From: Bacteroidota bacterium
GTDB taxonomy: Bacteria; Bacteroidota; Bacteroidia; Palsa-965
Direction: 5' to 3'
NCBI GenBank assembly: GCA_013298545.1
Contig: JAAFIA010000027.1
Span: 1 to 51,115 of the forward strand
Length of the DNA stretch: 51,115 nucleotides
Of this stretch, positions 35,501-45,006 are shown piece after piece. Within the stretch, counting starts at the first letter, position 1; every line of letters begins with the position of its first letter. The notes beneath the pieces were generated by a model that saw nothing but the letters and a program-made list of their open reading frames with translations, was not told where the DNA came from and ran no database searches. Position numbers and translations under genes: made by a program.

Positions 35501-36845
35501 ACACTTCCGGTTTGAAGGTGAATTTTATTTGCTGTTTGGTATTGGTGCTAACCGCATACTCATGTGCAATACGAAATCCAGGCATCCAAACAATATCTTC
35601 CCCCGAAAGCAGCACAGGAAGCTTCTGGCGGCTTAATCGCGCAACTTTCAGATCGGTTAAAATATCGCTGATTTTTTTGGTGCCTTGCATGCCAAACGGA
35701 CGCATCCGATCTCCAATTTTCCACGAACGAATTGTAAGTGGCCATTGTAATTTTTCAGCATCGAGAAAGGCTACATGCGGATGGGGTTCGATGAGCGATG
35801 TATCGGTCTCGGTAAATTCCCACCGTAAAAAATCCAGTTGTGCATCGCGCTCAAAAACACATTCGCTGATTTCGTCATCGTCTTTCGGGGCAATCACCAA
35901 CTCATCGCGTTCTTTACTCAACACAAATTTTTCTGCATGAAAAACAGCAGCGCCAGTTTCGGTCAAGCCATGCACCAGTTGCTGTGCTTGCGTTGTGTTA
36001 AAGCCGTATGGACGAATACATTCATAAAGCAAAGTAGCCGGCGCAACAGATGCCAGCACGGAAGCGATGCGAATATGCGTTCTGTTATTTTCCAACCTTA
36101 CGGCTTCCTTTTTTGACGTTTCAATGGCTTCATCAAAAATCAATTCCGTATCGCGCAAGTGATTGAATGTTTCTGACAATCCTTGATATACATTCGGATT
36201 CCACGATTTCAGCAAAGGCATTAACTGATGCCTGATTTTATTGCGCTGAAAAGTCAATTCTTGATTGGAAGCATCTTCGCGCCAAGACCAAGCCTGTGCT
36301 TTAGCGAACGCAACAATCTCCTCACGCGAGGCAAACAGCAAGGGCCTGATAATATTGTTGTTTTTCACCGGAATACCGCGCAATCCGTGAATTCCAGCAC
36401 CGCGAAAAAGCCGATGAAACAACGTTTCCAGGTTATCATCGAGTTGATGTCCGGTTGCAATGTGCGTGTAACCAAAGGCTAAACACAAATCATTAAAATA
36501 AGTGTATCGAAAATTTCTAGCCTTTTCCTGAAATCCATCGCCATCGAAAGCTTGAACATCAGCTGAACTTGTTTTTTTTACATGAAAGGCGACTTGAAAT
36601 GAAGCCGCAAGTTCCGCTACGAAAACTGCATCAGCATCCGATTCGGCACCACGTTTTCCATAATTTACATGCGCAATTCCCGAAAGCCAACCCTGCGCAT
36701 GCAACAACTGAGCGAGCACAACCGAATCGACACCACCGCTCACGGCTGCCAAAATTCGCGGTTCGGTATCGCACAGTTTTTGTTCTTGAATAAAACGCAG
36801 GAATTTTTCTTTCACGTTGCAAATTACGTTGAAATAGGTGAGCAT
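35493..36845 (-). CDS. tilS: tRNA(Ile)-lysidine synthase
   Basis: Modifies C34 of tRNA-Ile(CAU) to lysidine so that it reads AUA. The P-loop SGGVDSVVL (Ser36 from the ATG at 36845) belongs to the PP-loop ATPase domain (~25-215), with ATGHQLDDNLETLFHRLFRGAGIHGL and QRNKIRHQLMPLL. The C-terminal TilS domain (~355-440) has IRSWKIGDRMRPFGMQGTKKISDILTDLKV. Length 450 is normal. Two starts are plausible: ATG at 36845, overlapping the pabB 3' end by 22 bp, or GTG at 36815, 8 bp after pabB and directly before the conserved KEKFLRFI. Confidence 0.94.
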   Translation of the reverse strand: MLTYFNVICNVKEKFLRFIQEQKLCDTEPRILAAVSGGVDSVVLAQLLHAQGWLSGIAHVNYGKRGAESDADAVFVAELAASFQVAFHVKKTSSADVQAFDGDGFQEKARNFRYTYFNDLCLAFGYTHIATGHQLDDNLETLFHRLFRGAGIHGLRGIPVKNNNIIRPLLFASREEIVAFAKAQAWSWREDASNQELTFQRNKIRHQLMPLLKSWNPNVYQGLSETFNHLRDTELIFDEAIETSKKEAVRLENNRTHIRIASVLASVAPATLLYECIRPYGFNTTQAQQLVHGLTETGAAVFHAEKFVLSKERDELVIAPKDDDEISECVFERDAQLDFLRWEFTETDTSLIEPHPHVAFLDAEKLQWPLTIRSWKIGDRMRPFGMQGTKKISDILTDLKVARLSRQKLPVLLSGEDIVWMPGFRIAHEYAVSTNTKQQIKFTFKPEVYG

Positions 36846-38119
36846 CCGAGTGCCAAAAACATACTTTGTGCTTTGATCAGGCACTCTTCATATTCTTGTT
36901 CTGGAATCGCAGCTTGCGTATAAGCACTTCCAACCATGGTAGAAACATAGTTGGTTGCTTCGTTGTACTGAATGCTTCGAATAACGACATTAAAATCAAA
37001 ATCGCCATTGGGTTTGATGTAACCAACCGTTCCGGCATACAAACCACGACGCATATCTTCATACTGATCGATCAATTGCATGGCACGAAATTTTGGTGCG
37101 CCTGTCATTGACCCCATGGGGAATGCTTTTTTAAACGCATCGAATGCATGCGCATCGGGGCGCAGTTCGCAGGAGATGGTCGAAATGAGTTGATGAACCG
37201 TTTTGAAGGTATAAACGCCAAACAACTCTGGCACATTTACCGTTCCGCGTTTCGCAAAATGCGATAAATCGTTCCGCACCAAATCCACAATCATCACATT
37301 TTCACTGCGTTCTTTTGAATCGGAAGCAAGTTCGAGTTGCAAGCGTTTATCTTCTTGTTCGTTTTGGCCGCGTTTGCGTGTTCCTTTGATGGGTTGCGAA
37401 AGTAATTGATTGCCTGTTTTTTTAAGAAAACGCTCTGGGCTTGCGCAAATCAACCAACTGGAATTGATTTTATAGAAAACGGCGAATGGTGCTTCTGACA
37501 GGGCATTCAGACGGAACCAAATTTCCGTTGGATTAATTTTTTCTTGTTTCGCGAAAAATTCGATGCAGTAATTTATTTCATAAATATCGCCTCGCTGAAT
37601 GTGTTTTTTGATTTGTTCTGCAGTTTGCAGATAATGTGAACGGGAAGTGCGCGCATGGAGTGAAAATGAGCTACTTGGTGCGGTTGAAATTTCAGCCGTT
37701 GCGCTAATTTTTTGAATGTACGCTTGAACGTGTTTTTCATCTTCCGGAAAATAACCGATTTCGATTATTTCGGCTTTACAAACCACAATAAACGACGGAC
37801 AAAAAAGATGCATTTCGGCGAAACCAAGATCGTTTTCTTTTTGTGTTTTTAGACCATCTGTTTGCTCTTTTAAATCATAAGCAAAATGTGCCAAAATCCA
37901 GTCGGGGCATTGCTTAACAAATGTTTTTACGGTTTCGAAATCAGCATTCGCAACATCCATTTGTTGGTGTGTTCCCCAGCCCGCAAGCCAATCCAGTTCA
38001 CTCGTTTTTGACTGATTCGCATCAAACAAAGCAAAGTGGGTTTCGGTCGTTGCCAACAGCGCAATATTGTGTTTTGCGGTGTACTGGGTTACCCCTCGAA
38101 TTGCTTTAAAAATGCGCAT
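36824..38119 (-). CDS. pabB: aminodeoxychorismate synthase component I
   Basis: Converts chorismate with ammonia to 4-amino-4-deoxychorismate on the path to folate. 431 residues from the ATG at 38117-38119; the longer frame upstream lacks family similarity. The motif PIKGTRKRG (~243-251) has the Lys245 that forms the covalent intermediate in PabB enzymes, where anthranilate synthases have PIAGT. Other blocks: GDIYEINYC, CASPERFLK, SENVMIVDLVRNDLS, SFPMGSMTGAPK-like FPMGSMTGAPKFRAMQLID and GTVGYIKPNGDFDFNVVIR. No pabA or pabC gene is in the window. It overlaps tilS. A TATCTTTG box 3 bp before the ATG suggests a leaderless transcript. Confidence 0.93.
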   Translation of the reverse strand: MRIFKAIRGVTQYTAKHNIALLATTETHFALFDANQSKTSELDWLAGWGTHQQMDVANADFETVKTFVKQCPDWILAHFAYDLKEQTDGLKTQKENDLGFAEMHLFCPSFIVVCKAEIIEIGYFPEDEKHVQAYIQKISATAEISTAPSSSFSLHARTSRSHYLQTAEQIKKHIQRGDIYEINYCIEFFAKQEKINPTEIWFRLNALSEAPFAVFYKINSSWLICASPERFLKKTGNQLLSQPIKGTRKRGQNEQEDKRLQLELASDSKERSENVMIVDLVRNDLSHFAKRGTVNVPELFGVYTFKTVHQLISTISCELRPDAHAFDAFKKAFPMGSMTGAPKFRAMQLIDQYEDMRRGLYAGTVGYIKPNGDFDFNVVIRSIQYNEATNYVSTMVGSAYTQAAIPEQEYEECLIKAQSMFLALGCSPIST

Positions 38120-38122
38120 GGC

Positions 38123-38130
38123 CAAAGATA
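38123..38130 (-). promoter_or_regulatory. -7 box immediately before pabB
   Basis: TATCTTTG on the minus strand ends three bases before the pabB ATG (TTTGGCCATG), predicting a leaderless mRNA. No well-spaced -33 TTG was seen. Confidence 0.45.
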
Positions 38131-38268
38131 ACCTTGCTTTATGCAATAAAAAAGTTTGTGTGGTAACACGTTTTTTGTAAATTGCATCGTTAAAATACAG
38201 ATTAACCGCCCTTTGGTTTTTGATGAAAACCACATAAATTCATCAGAGAACGACAAACTAATACACAC

Positions 38269-39867
38269 ATGAAACCCTCTTTACGCATTCTCTTCGCAGT
38301 TGCAGCCTGTTCTTTGCTGTCAAGCCAAATCAACGCTCAAAACGTTGCCATCAACACAACAGGAGCGGCACCAGTTGCTTCTGCGATCCTTGATGTTTCG
38401 TCAACTACAATGGGATTATTAATCCCGCGTATGACCACCGCGCAACGTGTGGCCATAGCGGCCCCTGCTACTGGACTAAAAGTATATGATACAAATACAA
38501 ATTCATTCTGGTACTACGATGGTGCGGTATGGGTTGAAGTATTGAATGGCTCAACCGGATGGCGCTTAACCGGCAACACCGCAGCAGCCGCAAATTTTAT
38601 TGGTACTACCAATGCCATTGCTTTCCGGATGTATGCAAACAATGTTGAACGCATGCGCATCAACCCTACCGATGGTGAAATTGTTGCGGGCGCAACGGCT
38701 TCGCCTTATGCGGGTGATATGCTTGCTGCCGTATCGACGGCTACATTGCCATTTGCTATAAATGGCTATTCGGCCAATAACGGTTCAGGAACTTGGGGCG
38801 AAGTGCTTGCAGCCTCAACTACCGCATTTTCTGCCCTTCAAGGCGTTTATGGTGGTGGCGGTTCTGGTGCCGGAACATTGGGCAACTACAATGGAACAGG
38901 TACGAGCAATGTACGCGCTGGTGTTTTTGGTGTTTGCTCTACCCCCACAGCCTCTGCTGCTGGCGTAGGTGTTAGTGGATTTAATGCTATGGCATCGGGC
39001 AATCAACGCATGGGTGTGTTGGGGCAATACAACGGCACTGCTTATGGTTTAGCTGTTGTGGGCCTTGGCTTTGGTGGTGGTCTTCCTGCTGGCAATAACG
39101 ATATTGCGGTTGTAGGCTGGCGCGCAAACAATGCCAACTTCTCTGGTTATTTCAATGGTAACCACGTCATTGCTAACGGAACCAAAACAGCTTCCGTAGG
39201 AACGCAATGGGGCAATCAACTTCTGTATTGTTTAGAATCTCCTGAAGTTTGGTTTGAAGACATTGGCGAAGGCCAACTCGTCAATGGTGTTTGCCACATC
39301 GAACTCGATTCTATTTTCAAACAAGTTACCGTTATTGATCCCAAACACCAAATGCACGTATTTGTGCAAATGGAAGGCGAATCGGAAGACGTTTATGTTG
39401 AAAAAGGTATGACCGGATTTACCGTAAAAGAAAAAAATGGCGGTAAATCCAATGTTTCTTTCTCTTACCGCATTGTGGCCAAGCGGGTTCATTTCCAAGA
39501 TCACCGCTACGGCAACGATCCCGTATGGGGTGGAGGTGATACACGCCACTACATGCAATATGCTCCGCCACCGCCAATTGACTATAACGAGAATGTGAAA
39601 TTCCAAGAAGAGCAACGGGCCAATTACAAACCAACACCAATGCCTGCTGGCTTTATTTATTACGAAACGTTACAACGCGAAACCAAGCAAGCAGAAACCA
39701 CGCGTCCGGTTTCTTCTAAACAAGAATATACGCAGCCCAGCAACGAGCAAAAAGGAACGAATGGTCAGCAAGGCCAAGTAGTTCCTGACAGCCAAGGCAT
39801 TCCGGCGCAAGCAGTACCCGCACAACCCGCGCAAGAGACAAAAAAATCTGCTGGACAGCCTAACTAA
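38269..39867 (+). CDS. secreted surface protein with Gln/Pro-rich C-terminus
   Basis: 532 residues with a signal peptide (LRILFAVAACSLLSSQINAQ). Residues ~22-100 carry the pattern AILDVSSTTMGLLIPRMTTAQR and GLKVYDTNTNSFWYYDG, common to Bacteroidota tail-fibre-like surface proteins. A Gly/Ala-rich middle (~130-300) follows, then a strand-rich domain (~305-405; GNQLLYCLESPEVWFEDIGEG, VEKGMTGFTVKEKNGG). The last ~100 residues are low-complexity, rich in Gln, Pro and Thr. No sorting domain is visible, so export beyond the periplasm is uncertain. It is followed after 25 bp by a T9SS gene and is probably co-transcribed with it. Confidence 0.7.
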   Translation: MKPSLRILFAVAACSLLSSQINAQNVAINTTGAAPVASAILDVSSTTMGLLIPRMTTAQRVAIAAPATGLKVYDTNTNSFWYYDGAVWVEVLNGSTGWRLTGNTAAAANFIGTTNAIAFRMYANNVERMRINPTDGEIVAGATASPYAGDMLAAVSTATLPFAINGYSANNGSGTWGEVLAASTTAFSALQGVYGGGGSGAGTLGNYNGTGTSNVRAGVFGVCSTPTASAAGVGVSGFNAMASGNQRMGVLGQYNGTAYGLAVVGLGFGGGLPAGNNDIAVVGWRANNANFSGYFNGNHVIANGTKTASVGTQWGNQLLYCLESPEVWFEDIGEGQLVNGVCHIELDSIFKQVTVIDPKHQMHVFVQMEGESEDVYVEKGMTGFTVKEKNGGKSNVSFSYRIVAKRVHFQDHRYGNDPVWGGGDTRHYMQYAPPPPIDYNENVKFQEEQRANYKPTPMPAGFIYYETLQRETKQAETTRPVSSKQEYTQPSNEQKGTNGQQGQVVPDSQGIPAQAVPAQPAQETKKSAGQPN

Positions 39868-39892
39868 TTTTCGTTTTTAAGACATCACTGCT

Positions 39893-41455
39893 ATGAAAGC
39901 GAAACTAATTTTAACGGCCACACTACTTGCTGCTTCATTTGGATTGACGAAAGCACAAGGTTTGATCAATAATGGAGCACAGATCGTTTTGTCGGGGCCG
40001 GTTTATATCATGATTGACGGTACAGGGGGTAATTATACCACAACGGGGGTTGGTGGTTATATCCGCAACAGTACACCTGGCGCATTCATCGATCTTAAAG
40101 CCAATTGGAACAACAATGGTGGAAACAACGCCTGTTTCAATCCGGGTTGTACGGTTCGTCTTTCTGGGCCTGCACAAACGGTAAATGGCTTAACGGGTTC
40201 CTATTTTTACAACTTAGAATTGCTTGGAACAGGCACCAAAACATTTACCATTTACAATGAAGTTGGAAACATCCTAAGTCTTGGAACGCGTCCACTCGAT
40301 TTGAATGGCAACTATGTTTACATCAGTAATGGGCTTCCGGGAGCGATTACAACTTCGGGTGGTTACATCATCAGCGAAACACCCGTTGCCGGAAATCCGA
40401 GTATTGTGCGTTGGCTTGTGGGTACAAACAATGCGGCACATACCATTCCGTTTGGTACATTTTCTGGTGTTTCGATTCCGTTTACATTTACACCAAACAT
40501 CACTGCGCCAACCATTTTCAGTTATGTTTATACGGCAACACGCCCTACGGCTGCTTCCGATAATCTACCTTGGTCAACAGGGGTAACACACATGTTTGAT
40601 CCGAATCTGGCACAAGATGGTTCTGATGAAGCCGTCATTGACCGTTGGTGGGATTTTACCTTCAGCGGCGCGGCCAATCCCGATTTTACGTTTAGTTACC
40701 GCGGCATTGAAAACACCCTGATTGTTCCTTACAATGCCGGAAACATTGGTGCGCAATACTGGTCGGCGGCTTGGCTCCCGAACAATGCGGTTATTGGCTC
40801 TGCTCCAGCGGTACTCGCAGGTGTAGGAACGGTAACGGCCAATGCCGTACCTATGGCGGCAACAACATTTACGCCCATGGTATTATCATCTGTGCTCGCT
40901 CCGCTTCCGATTGAACTTACGCGTTTCGACGGAACGTGTACCGGAAATGGCGCATTCATTCACTGGTCAACGGCAACAGAAACCAATAGCGATTACTTCA
41001 CCTTACAACGTAGCGATGATGGTCAGACATTTCGCACGATTGGCACCATTCAAGCAGCAGGAACGAGTTCATCGATTCGAAACTATTCGTATGCTGATAC
41101 CGAACCATTGCTTGCAACAACCTATTATCGTTTGCTTGAAACAGATATTCAAGGCAATTCAAAAACGGCTTCTGTCATTACCGTAGAACCTTGTAGCGAT
41201 AAACTAGAAACGGTTGAAGCATGGTCGGCAGGTAACCATGTTACCGTGCTCATCAACACGTCGCTTGACCAAGATTATGTGGTTGATTTGTATGACAACC
41301 GTGGACGACTTGTTTTTACACAAAAAGCGCATGCACAGGTAGGAGCAAACAAACTCGACCTTACGGCATTGGACTTAGCTCCGGGTGTTTACTTTGTAAA
41401 CATTCAAGGTACAACGGCTCATCTTGCAGAAAAACTTTACTTCACCCGCGACTAA
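39893..41455 (+). CDS. secreted T9SS cargo protein
   Basis: 520 residues with a signal peptide (KLILTATLLAASFGLTKAQ). The N-terminal two thirds are Gly/Asn/Thr-rich, probably a beta-helix or adhesin-like stalk. From ~345 comes the LPIELTRFDGTCTGNGAFIHW module with WSTATETNSDYFTLQRS(D)DG, a fibronectin-like unit very common before sorting domains in this phylum. The C-terminal ~75 residues (VDLYDNRGRLVF to APGVYFVNIQGTTAHLAEKLYF) are a Type IX sorting domain. No catalytic motif is seen; a surface structural or adhesive role is likely. Confidence 0.8.
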   Translation: MKAKLILTATLLAASFGLTKAQGLINNGAQIVLSGPVYIMIDGTGGNYTTTGVGGYIRNSTPGAFIDLKANWNNNGGNNACFNPGCTVRLSGPAQTVNGLTGSYFYNLELLGTGTKTFTIYNEVGNILSLGTRPLDLNGNYVYISNGLPGAITTSGGYIISETPVAGNPSIVRWLVGTNNAAHTIPFGTFSGVSIPFTFTPNITAPTIFSYVYTATRPTAASDNLPWSTGVTHMFDPNLAQDGSDEAVIDRWWDFTFSGAANPDFTFSYRGIENTLIVPYNAGNIGAQYWSAAWLPNNAVIGSAPAVLAGVGTVTANAVPMAATTFTPMVLSSVLAPLPIELTRFDGTCTGNGAFIHWSTATETNSDYFTLQRSDDGQTFRTIGTIQAAGTSSSIRNYSYADTEPLLATTYYRLLETDIQGNSKTASVITVEPCSDKLETVEAWSAGNHVTVLINTSLDQDYVVDLYDNRGRLVFTQKAHAQVGANKLDLTALDLAPGVYFVNIQGTTAHLAEKLYFTRD

Positions 41456-41470
41456 TTTTTCACACACATT

Positions 41471-41509
41471 TCATAAAAAAAACCTTCGCGAGCGAAGGTT
41501 TTTTTATGA
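41471..41509. terminator. two-way intrinsic terminator between convergent genes
   Basis: A near-perfect long stem around CCTTCGC-GA-GCGAAGG with A and T runs on either side (TCATAAAAAA ... TTTTTTATGA). It serves the T9SS gene and the histidine kinase gene, only four bases before the latter's stop. Confidence 0.85.
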
Positions 41510-41512
41510 AGT

Positions 41513-42985
41513 TCAATTCGCAAAACGTAAAGACACTTTATAGCCCTTAATGGTTTCTAAAGTCAGTTCACCATTCAATTTCTGTGTCAACTCGCGCACC
41601 AGCCGCAATCCGGTTTGCTCTTCCGAAAAACTTGAAGAATTACCAATACCGTTGTCTTCTACGGCAAGAACAATGCTTCCTCCCCGATTCATCAAACTCA
41701 AAGTAACTTGACGATCTGCCTGTTGCCCGAATGCGTGTTTGCAGGCATTGCTCAACAATTCATTGGCAATCAACGCCATCATGATGGCTTTACTCATGGG
41801 CAAAACTACATTGTCGAGCAACGTATGAATGCTGATGTTGTTACTCGAAAAGGTGGAGCGAACTTGCGCCGTTAAATCCAGTAAAAAATTACGCAGGTTG
41901 ATTTGTTGGATATTTTCTGACTGGTAAAGTTGGCGATGAATACTGCTCATACTGGTCATTCGCAGTTGCAAACTGCTAATAAATTGACGCTGTTCGTCGG
42001 TGTTCGCTTTATCGGCAAATACTTTAAGAATATCGGAGATTAATCCAAAATTATTTTTTACGCGGTGGTTGACTTCGCGAAGCAGCAATTGTTTTTCGTC
42101 GAGTGTTTGTTCAAGTTTTAATTGTGCTTGTTGCCGCCGATGCGTTTCGAGGGTTTGGGCAATTATTTGCGCAATAGAAAGAGCAAATTTTTGCTCCGAC
42201 ACATCCCATACACGCATCATTTCCAGATCTTCAAAACAAATTAACCCAACAACACGCCCTTCGATACGAATCGGAACATCCATCATGGATTTAATTCCGG
42301 TAGGCAAAATGTACGATTGTGCAATCTCTGCGGTTTGCGGATCGTTTGCAGAATCCGTTGTCAAAATAATTTCGTTGCCTTCGAGCAAACCGAAATAATG
42401 GGGAAGATCGGTACGTCTAAAAACAATTGGTGGCAAAATTTGCTCTGGATCTCGAACAAAATTGATGATGCTTCGCAACGAGTTAAAGTTCTCGTCAAAC
42501 AGCCAAACGTTGGCCCGTGCGGTTTTCAGATTGGTTGAAGAGGCGCGAACGATTTCAAGCATGGCCTCATCAAACTTTCCTTCGCGGATAGCCTTAGAGT
42601 TGGCAAGCGTATCCTCGACATGTTTTTGTTGGTGCAGTTTTTCCCAGTACCTCAAATTATCGCTGATGTCGCGAATAAAAATGGCCGTTTGGTTATGGGA
42701 TATTTTGTGGCGTGTAACACTAGCCGTAAACGATCCGCCTGTGCGTTTATGCAATTGCAAAATTTCAGAACCTTTATCCGCTGCAAGCAAGGCCCCTGTC
42801 GATTCGCGTACAATTTCAGGCAAGGCATCCGAAGAAATTAAACGTTCAAATTTATAATCGGTTGGAATTTTCAACATCTCGCGCGAAGCTCTGTTGATGT
42901 ATTTGATAACACCAAATTCATCAAGCACCAAGGTGGCTTGCGGTGATGCTTCATTCAACTGCTCGAATATTTTCATTTCCAACAT
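41513..42985 (-). CDS. PAS-GAF sensor histidine kinase (HisKA_2 family)
   Basis: 490 residues, soluble, no TM span. A PAS domain (~5-115; ATLVLDEFGVIKYINRASREML) is followed by a GAF domain (~130-280; VWLFDENFNSLRSI, MMDVPIRIEGRVVGLICFED), the HisKA_2 motif REVNHRVKNNFGLISDIL (His307) and an HATPase domain (~380-490; ALIANELLSNACKHAFG, VEDNGIGNSS). It probably senses a cytosolic or diffusible signal and passes phosphate to a response regulator encoded elsewhere. An ATG three codons downstream (42976) is an equal start. The motif resembles that of the kinase at 26899. Confidence 0.88.
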   Translation of the reverse strand: MLEMKIFEQLNEASPQATLVLDEFGVIKYINRASREMLKIPTDYKFERLISSDALPEIVRESTGALLAADKGSEILQLHKRTGGSFTASVTRHKISHNQTAIFIRDISDNLRYWEKLHQQKHVEDTLANSKAIREGKFDEAMLEIVRASSTNLKTARANVWLFDENFNSLRSIINFVRDPEQILPPIVFRRTDLPHYFGLLEGNEIILTTDSANDPQTAEIAQSYILPTGIKSMMDVPIRIEGRVVGLICFEDLEMMRVWDVSEQKFALSIAQIIAQTLETHRRQQAQLKLEQTLDEKQLLLREVNHRVKNNFGLISDILKVFADKANTDEQRQFISSLQLRMTSMSSIHRQLYQSENIQQINLRNFLLDLTAQVRSTFSSNNISIHTLLDNVVLPMSKAIMMALIANELLSNACKHAFGQQADRQVTLSLMNRGGSIVLAVEDNGIGNSSSFSEEQTGLRLVRELTQKLNGELTLETIKGYKVSLRFAN

Positions 42986-43106
42986 AAACAGGGCGTTTCG
43001 ATGGCTTTGTCCTAAATTAAATTATTTTTTTATGTTGCATCCCATTATTTTAAACGGAATGATAAATTAATGCAAAGAGTTTTGCTATTTAGCAGCAAGA
43101 TAATAA

Positions 43107-43922
43107 ATGCCTGCTATGCTTTACGAATTAAATGATAAAAATCAACTCTATTTTGAAATTTCGGGCAATCTAGCTGCGGAATACCGACTCGTTTTCCTCA
43201 ACGGATTATCGCAAAGCACGGTAGCTTGGACGGCCATCATTCCTGCATTTCAAAACATAGAAATCGTTTGCATGGATCTTGTGTTTCAAGGAAAATCTTC
43301 CTGCGTGGGCGATTACCGCAGCTACGACCAACATGCGAACGATGTGCATGCGTTGATTCAAGCATTGCCGCCTAAAAAAAATATCGTTTGCGGAATTTCG
43401 TATGGCAGTGCGGTGGCTCAACACCTGCTTGTAAATTATCCCAATGCTTTTGAGGCTGGTATTTTACTTTCCACATTTGCACACGCCACACCATTATTTA
43501 ATGCCATTGGCGAAAGTTGGAAAGCAGCATTACAGCTCGGTGGCTACACGCATTTGCTCGACATCATGCTGCCAACTGTTCTCGGGAGTTCGTATTTTGA
43601 AAATCCATTTATTCCCATCGAAACCTTAAAAGCATCGCGCCTAACAGCGAATCTCTCGGCTGAAAATTTATTGAAACTCATGCAAGCCACCGAAATGCGT
43701 GGCGATTACCGCCCGCAGTTGAGCCGAATTGGTTGTCCGGTGATGGTCATTCACGGCGAAGAAGATTTTTTGATTTCAACGCCGGTTGCGAAAGACGTTG
43801 CCGCGCATATTCCTAAGGCTCAATTCCGAATGATTCCCCGCGCTGGCCATACGCTCAACCTCGAAGCCATCCCACAAACCATCGCACATATACGCGAGTT
43901 TATGGCTGAGATAAGTTGTTGA
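43107..43922 (+). CDS. alpha/beta hydrolase
   Basis: 271 residues, cytosolic. The alpha/beta hydrolase fold is indicated by FLNGLSQSTVAW (oxyanion region), the nucleophile elbow CGISYGSAVAQHL (Ser98), an acid in MVIHGEEDFLI and the catalytic His in AGHTLNLEAIP. The cap region (~125-200) gives no substrate clue. It could be an esterase, lactonase or thioesterase. An alternative start lies at ATG 43116. The 3' end is 5 bp from the convergent patatin gene. Confidence 0.85.
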   Translation: MPAMLYELNDKNQLYFEISGNLAAEYRLVFLNGLSQSTVAWTAIIPAFQNIEIVCMDLVFQGKSSCVGDYRSYDQHANDVHALIQALPPKKNIVCGISYGSAVAQHLLVNYPNAFEAGILLSTFAHATPLFNAIGESWKAALQLGGYTHLLDIMLPTVLGSSYFENPFIPIETLKASRLTANLSAENLLKLMQATEMRGDYRPQLSRIGCPVMVIHGEEDFLISTPVAKDVAAHIPKAQFRMIPRAGHTLNLEAIPQTIAHIREFMAEISC

Positions 43923-43927
43923 AGTTT

Positions 43928-44959
43928 CTAGTACTTATTCAAAAAATGTTCTTCAATATCAAACGAAGAACGCACCCCTACCAAATCGTATTCATTGGCC
44001 AGCCATTCGTCAGCAAGCTTTCGACCTTCTGCTTTCAGGTGCAATAAAAATTCCCAAGAAGTATTCAGTTTGCTCGAATAGGATAAATGATCGAGCGCGT
44101 GATAACCACTGATGCAATGCACAAATATTTCGCGGTCTTGTTCGGGAAGTGTCATCCCACGGCGCAACAATTCGTTGCGGTAATGCACCATGTGCATTTC
44201 ATTAATTAGGCTACTGTTGAAACTAATTTCGTTTGCTCGCTCTGCAATATCGCGGGCCGATGTGGGAAGCTGATGGATGTTGATGGAATTGATTTTGACC
44301 AACACAATATCGTGCGTTTCGGTTTCGGCAATGAGGGGCGTGAGCGGTGGATTGCCCATGTAGCCACCATCCCAATAATGTTCGCCATCTATTTCTACCG
44401 CTTGAAAAAGCGAAGGCAAACACGTAGAAGCCAAAACCGCATCGACCGAAATTTCGTGGTTATGAAACACACGGGCACGATTGGTTTTTACGTTGGTTGC
44501 ACACACAAATAATTTTTTGGTGTTGTAGCGTTTCAACTCGTCAAAATCGATCGAATCGAGTAAGATATTTTTGAGCGGATTGTAATTGTATGGATTGAGT
44601 TGATACGGTGAAAGCGCTTGCGAAATGGAATTGAAAAACAGATACCCTGGCGAATTGTAGATATCGCCAAAATTCCATGCCCGATCAAAGCCTGATGGTT
44701 TAAATAAAAAGCTACCATTATGCGAAACTTTGCGCCAGATGGTTTCTAAAATTTCTTTTGCTTTTTGTGGGCCGCCTGTATGCAAGCCATACGCCACCGC
44801 AACGGCATTTACAGCACCTGCGCTAGTACCACAAATCCCTTCGGCTACAATTTCATCTACTTCGAGCAAACGATCGAGTACGCCCCAAGTAAATGCGCCA
44901 TGCGCTCCCCCACCCTGCAAGGCCAACGCTACTTTTTTACGCGGAATCTGTTTTGGCAT
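43928..44959 (-). CDS. patatin-like phospholipase
   Basis: 343 residues. The Ser-Asp dyad hydrolase fold shows the oxyanion loop LQGGGAHGAF (~15-23), the nucleophile elbow GTSAGAVNA (Ser46) and the Asp of YWDGGYMGNPPL (Asp197). It resembles the cytosolic RssA-type group; no signal peptide and no outer-membrane barrel are present. It probably hydrolyses membrane lipids or acyl esters. It is followed on the chromosome, upstream of its start, by 3-hydroxybutyrate dehydrogenase on the same strand (47-bp gap), so joint action on polyester or lipid is conceivable but unproven. Confidence 0.88.
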   Translation of the reverse strand: MPKQIPRKKVALALQGGGAHGAFTWGVLDRLLEVDEIVAEGICGTSAGAVNAVAVAYGLHTGGPQKAKEILETIWRKVSHNGSFLFKPSGFDRAWNFGDIYNSPGYLFFNSISQALSPYQLNPYNYNPLKNILLDSIDFDELKRYNTKKLFVCATNVKTNRARVFHNHEISVDAVLASTCLPSLFQAVEIDGEHYWDGGYMGNPPLTPLIAETETHDIVLVKINSINIHQLPTSARDIAERANEISFNSSLINEMHMVHYRNELLRRGMTLPEQDREIFVHCISGYHALDHLSYSSKLNTSWEFLLHLKAEGRKLADEWLANEYDLVGVRSSFDIEEHFLNKY

Positions 44960-45006
44960 AATATTTTTGATTGTGTAAAGCTACGAAGGTTTCCCGTACA
45001 AATGCC

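Noticed and set aside
36845-38119. pabB as anthranilate synthase component I (trpE)
   Set aside because: The active-site motif reads PIKGT, typical of PabB; TrpE proteins have PIAGT. No trp genes are nearby.
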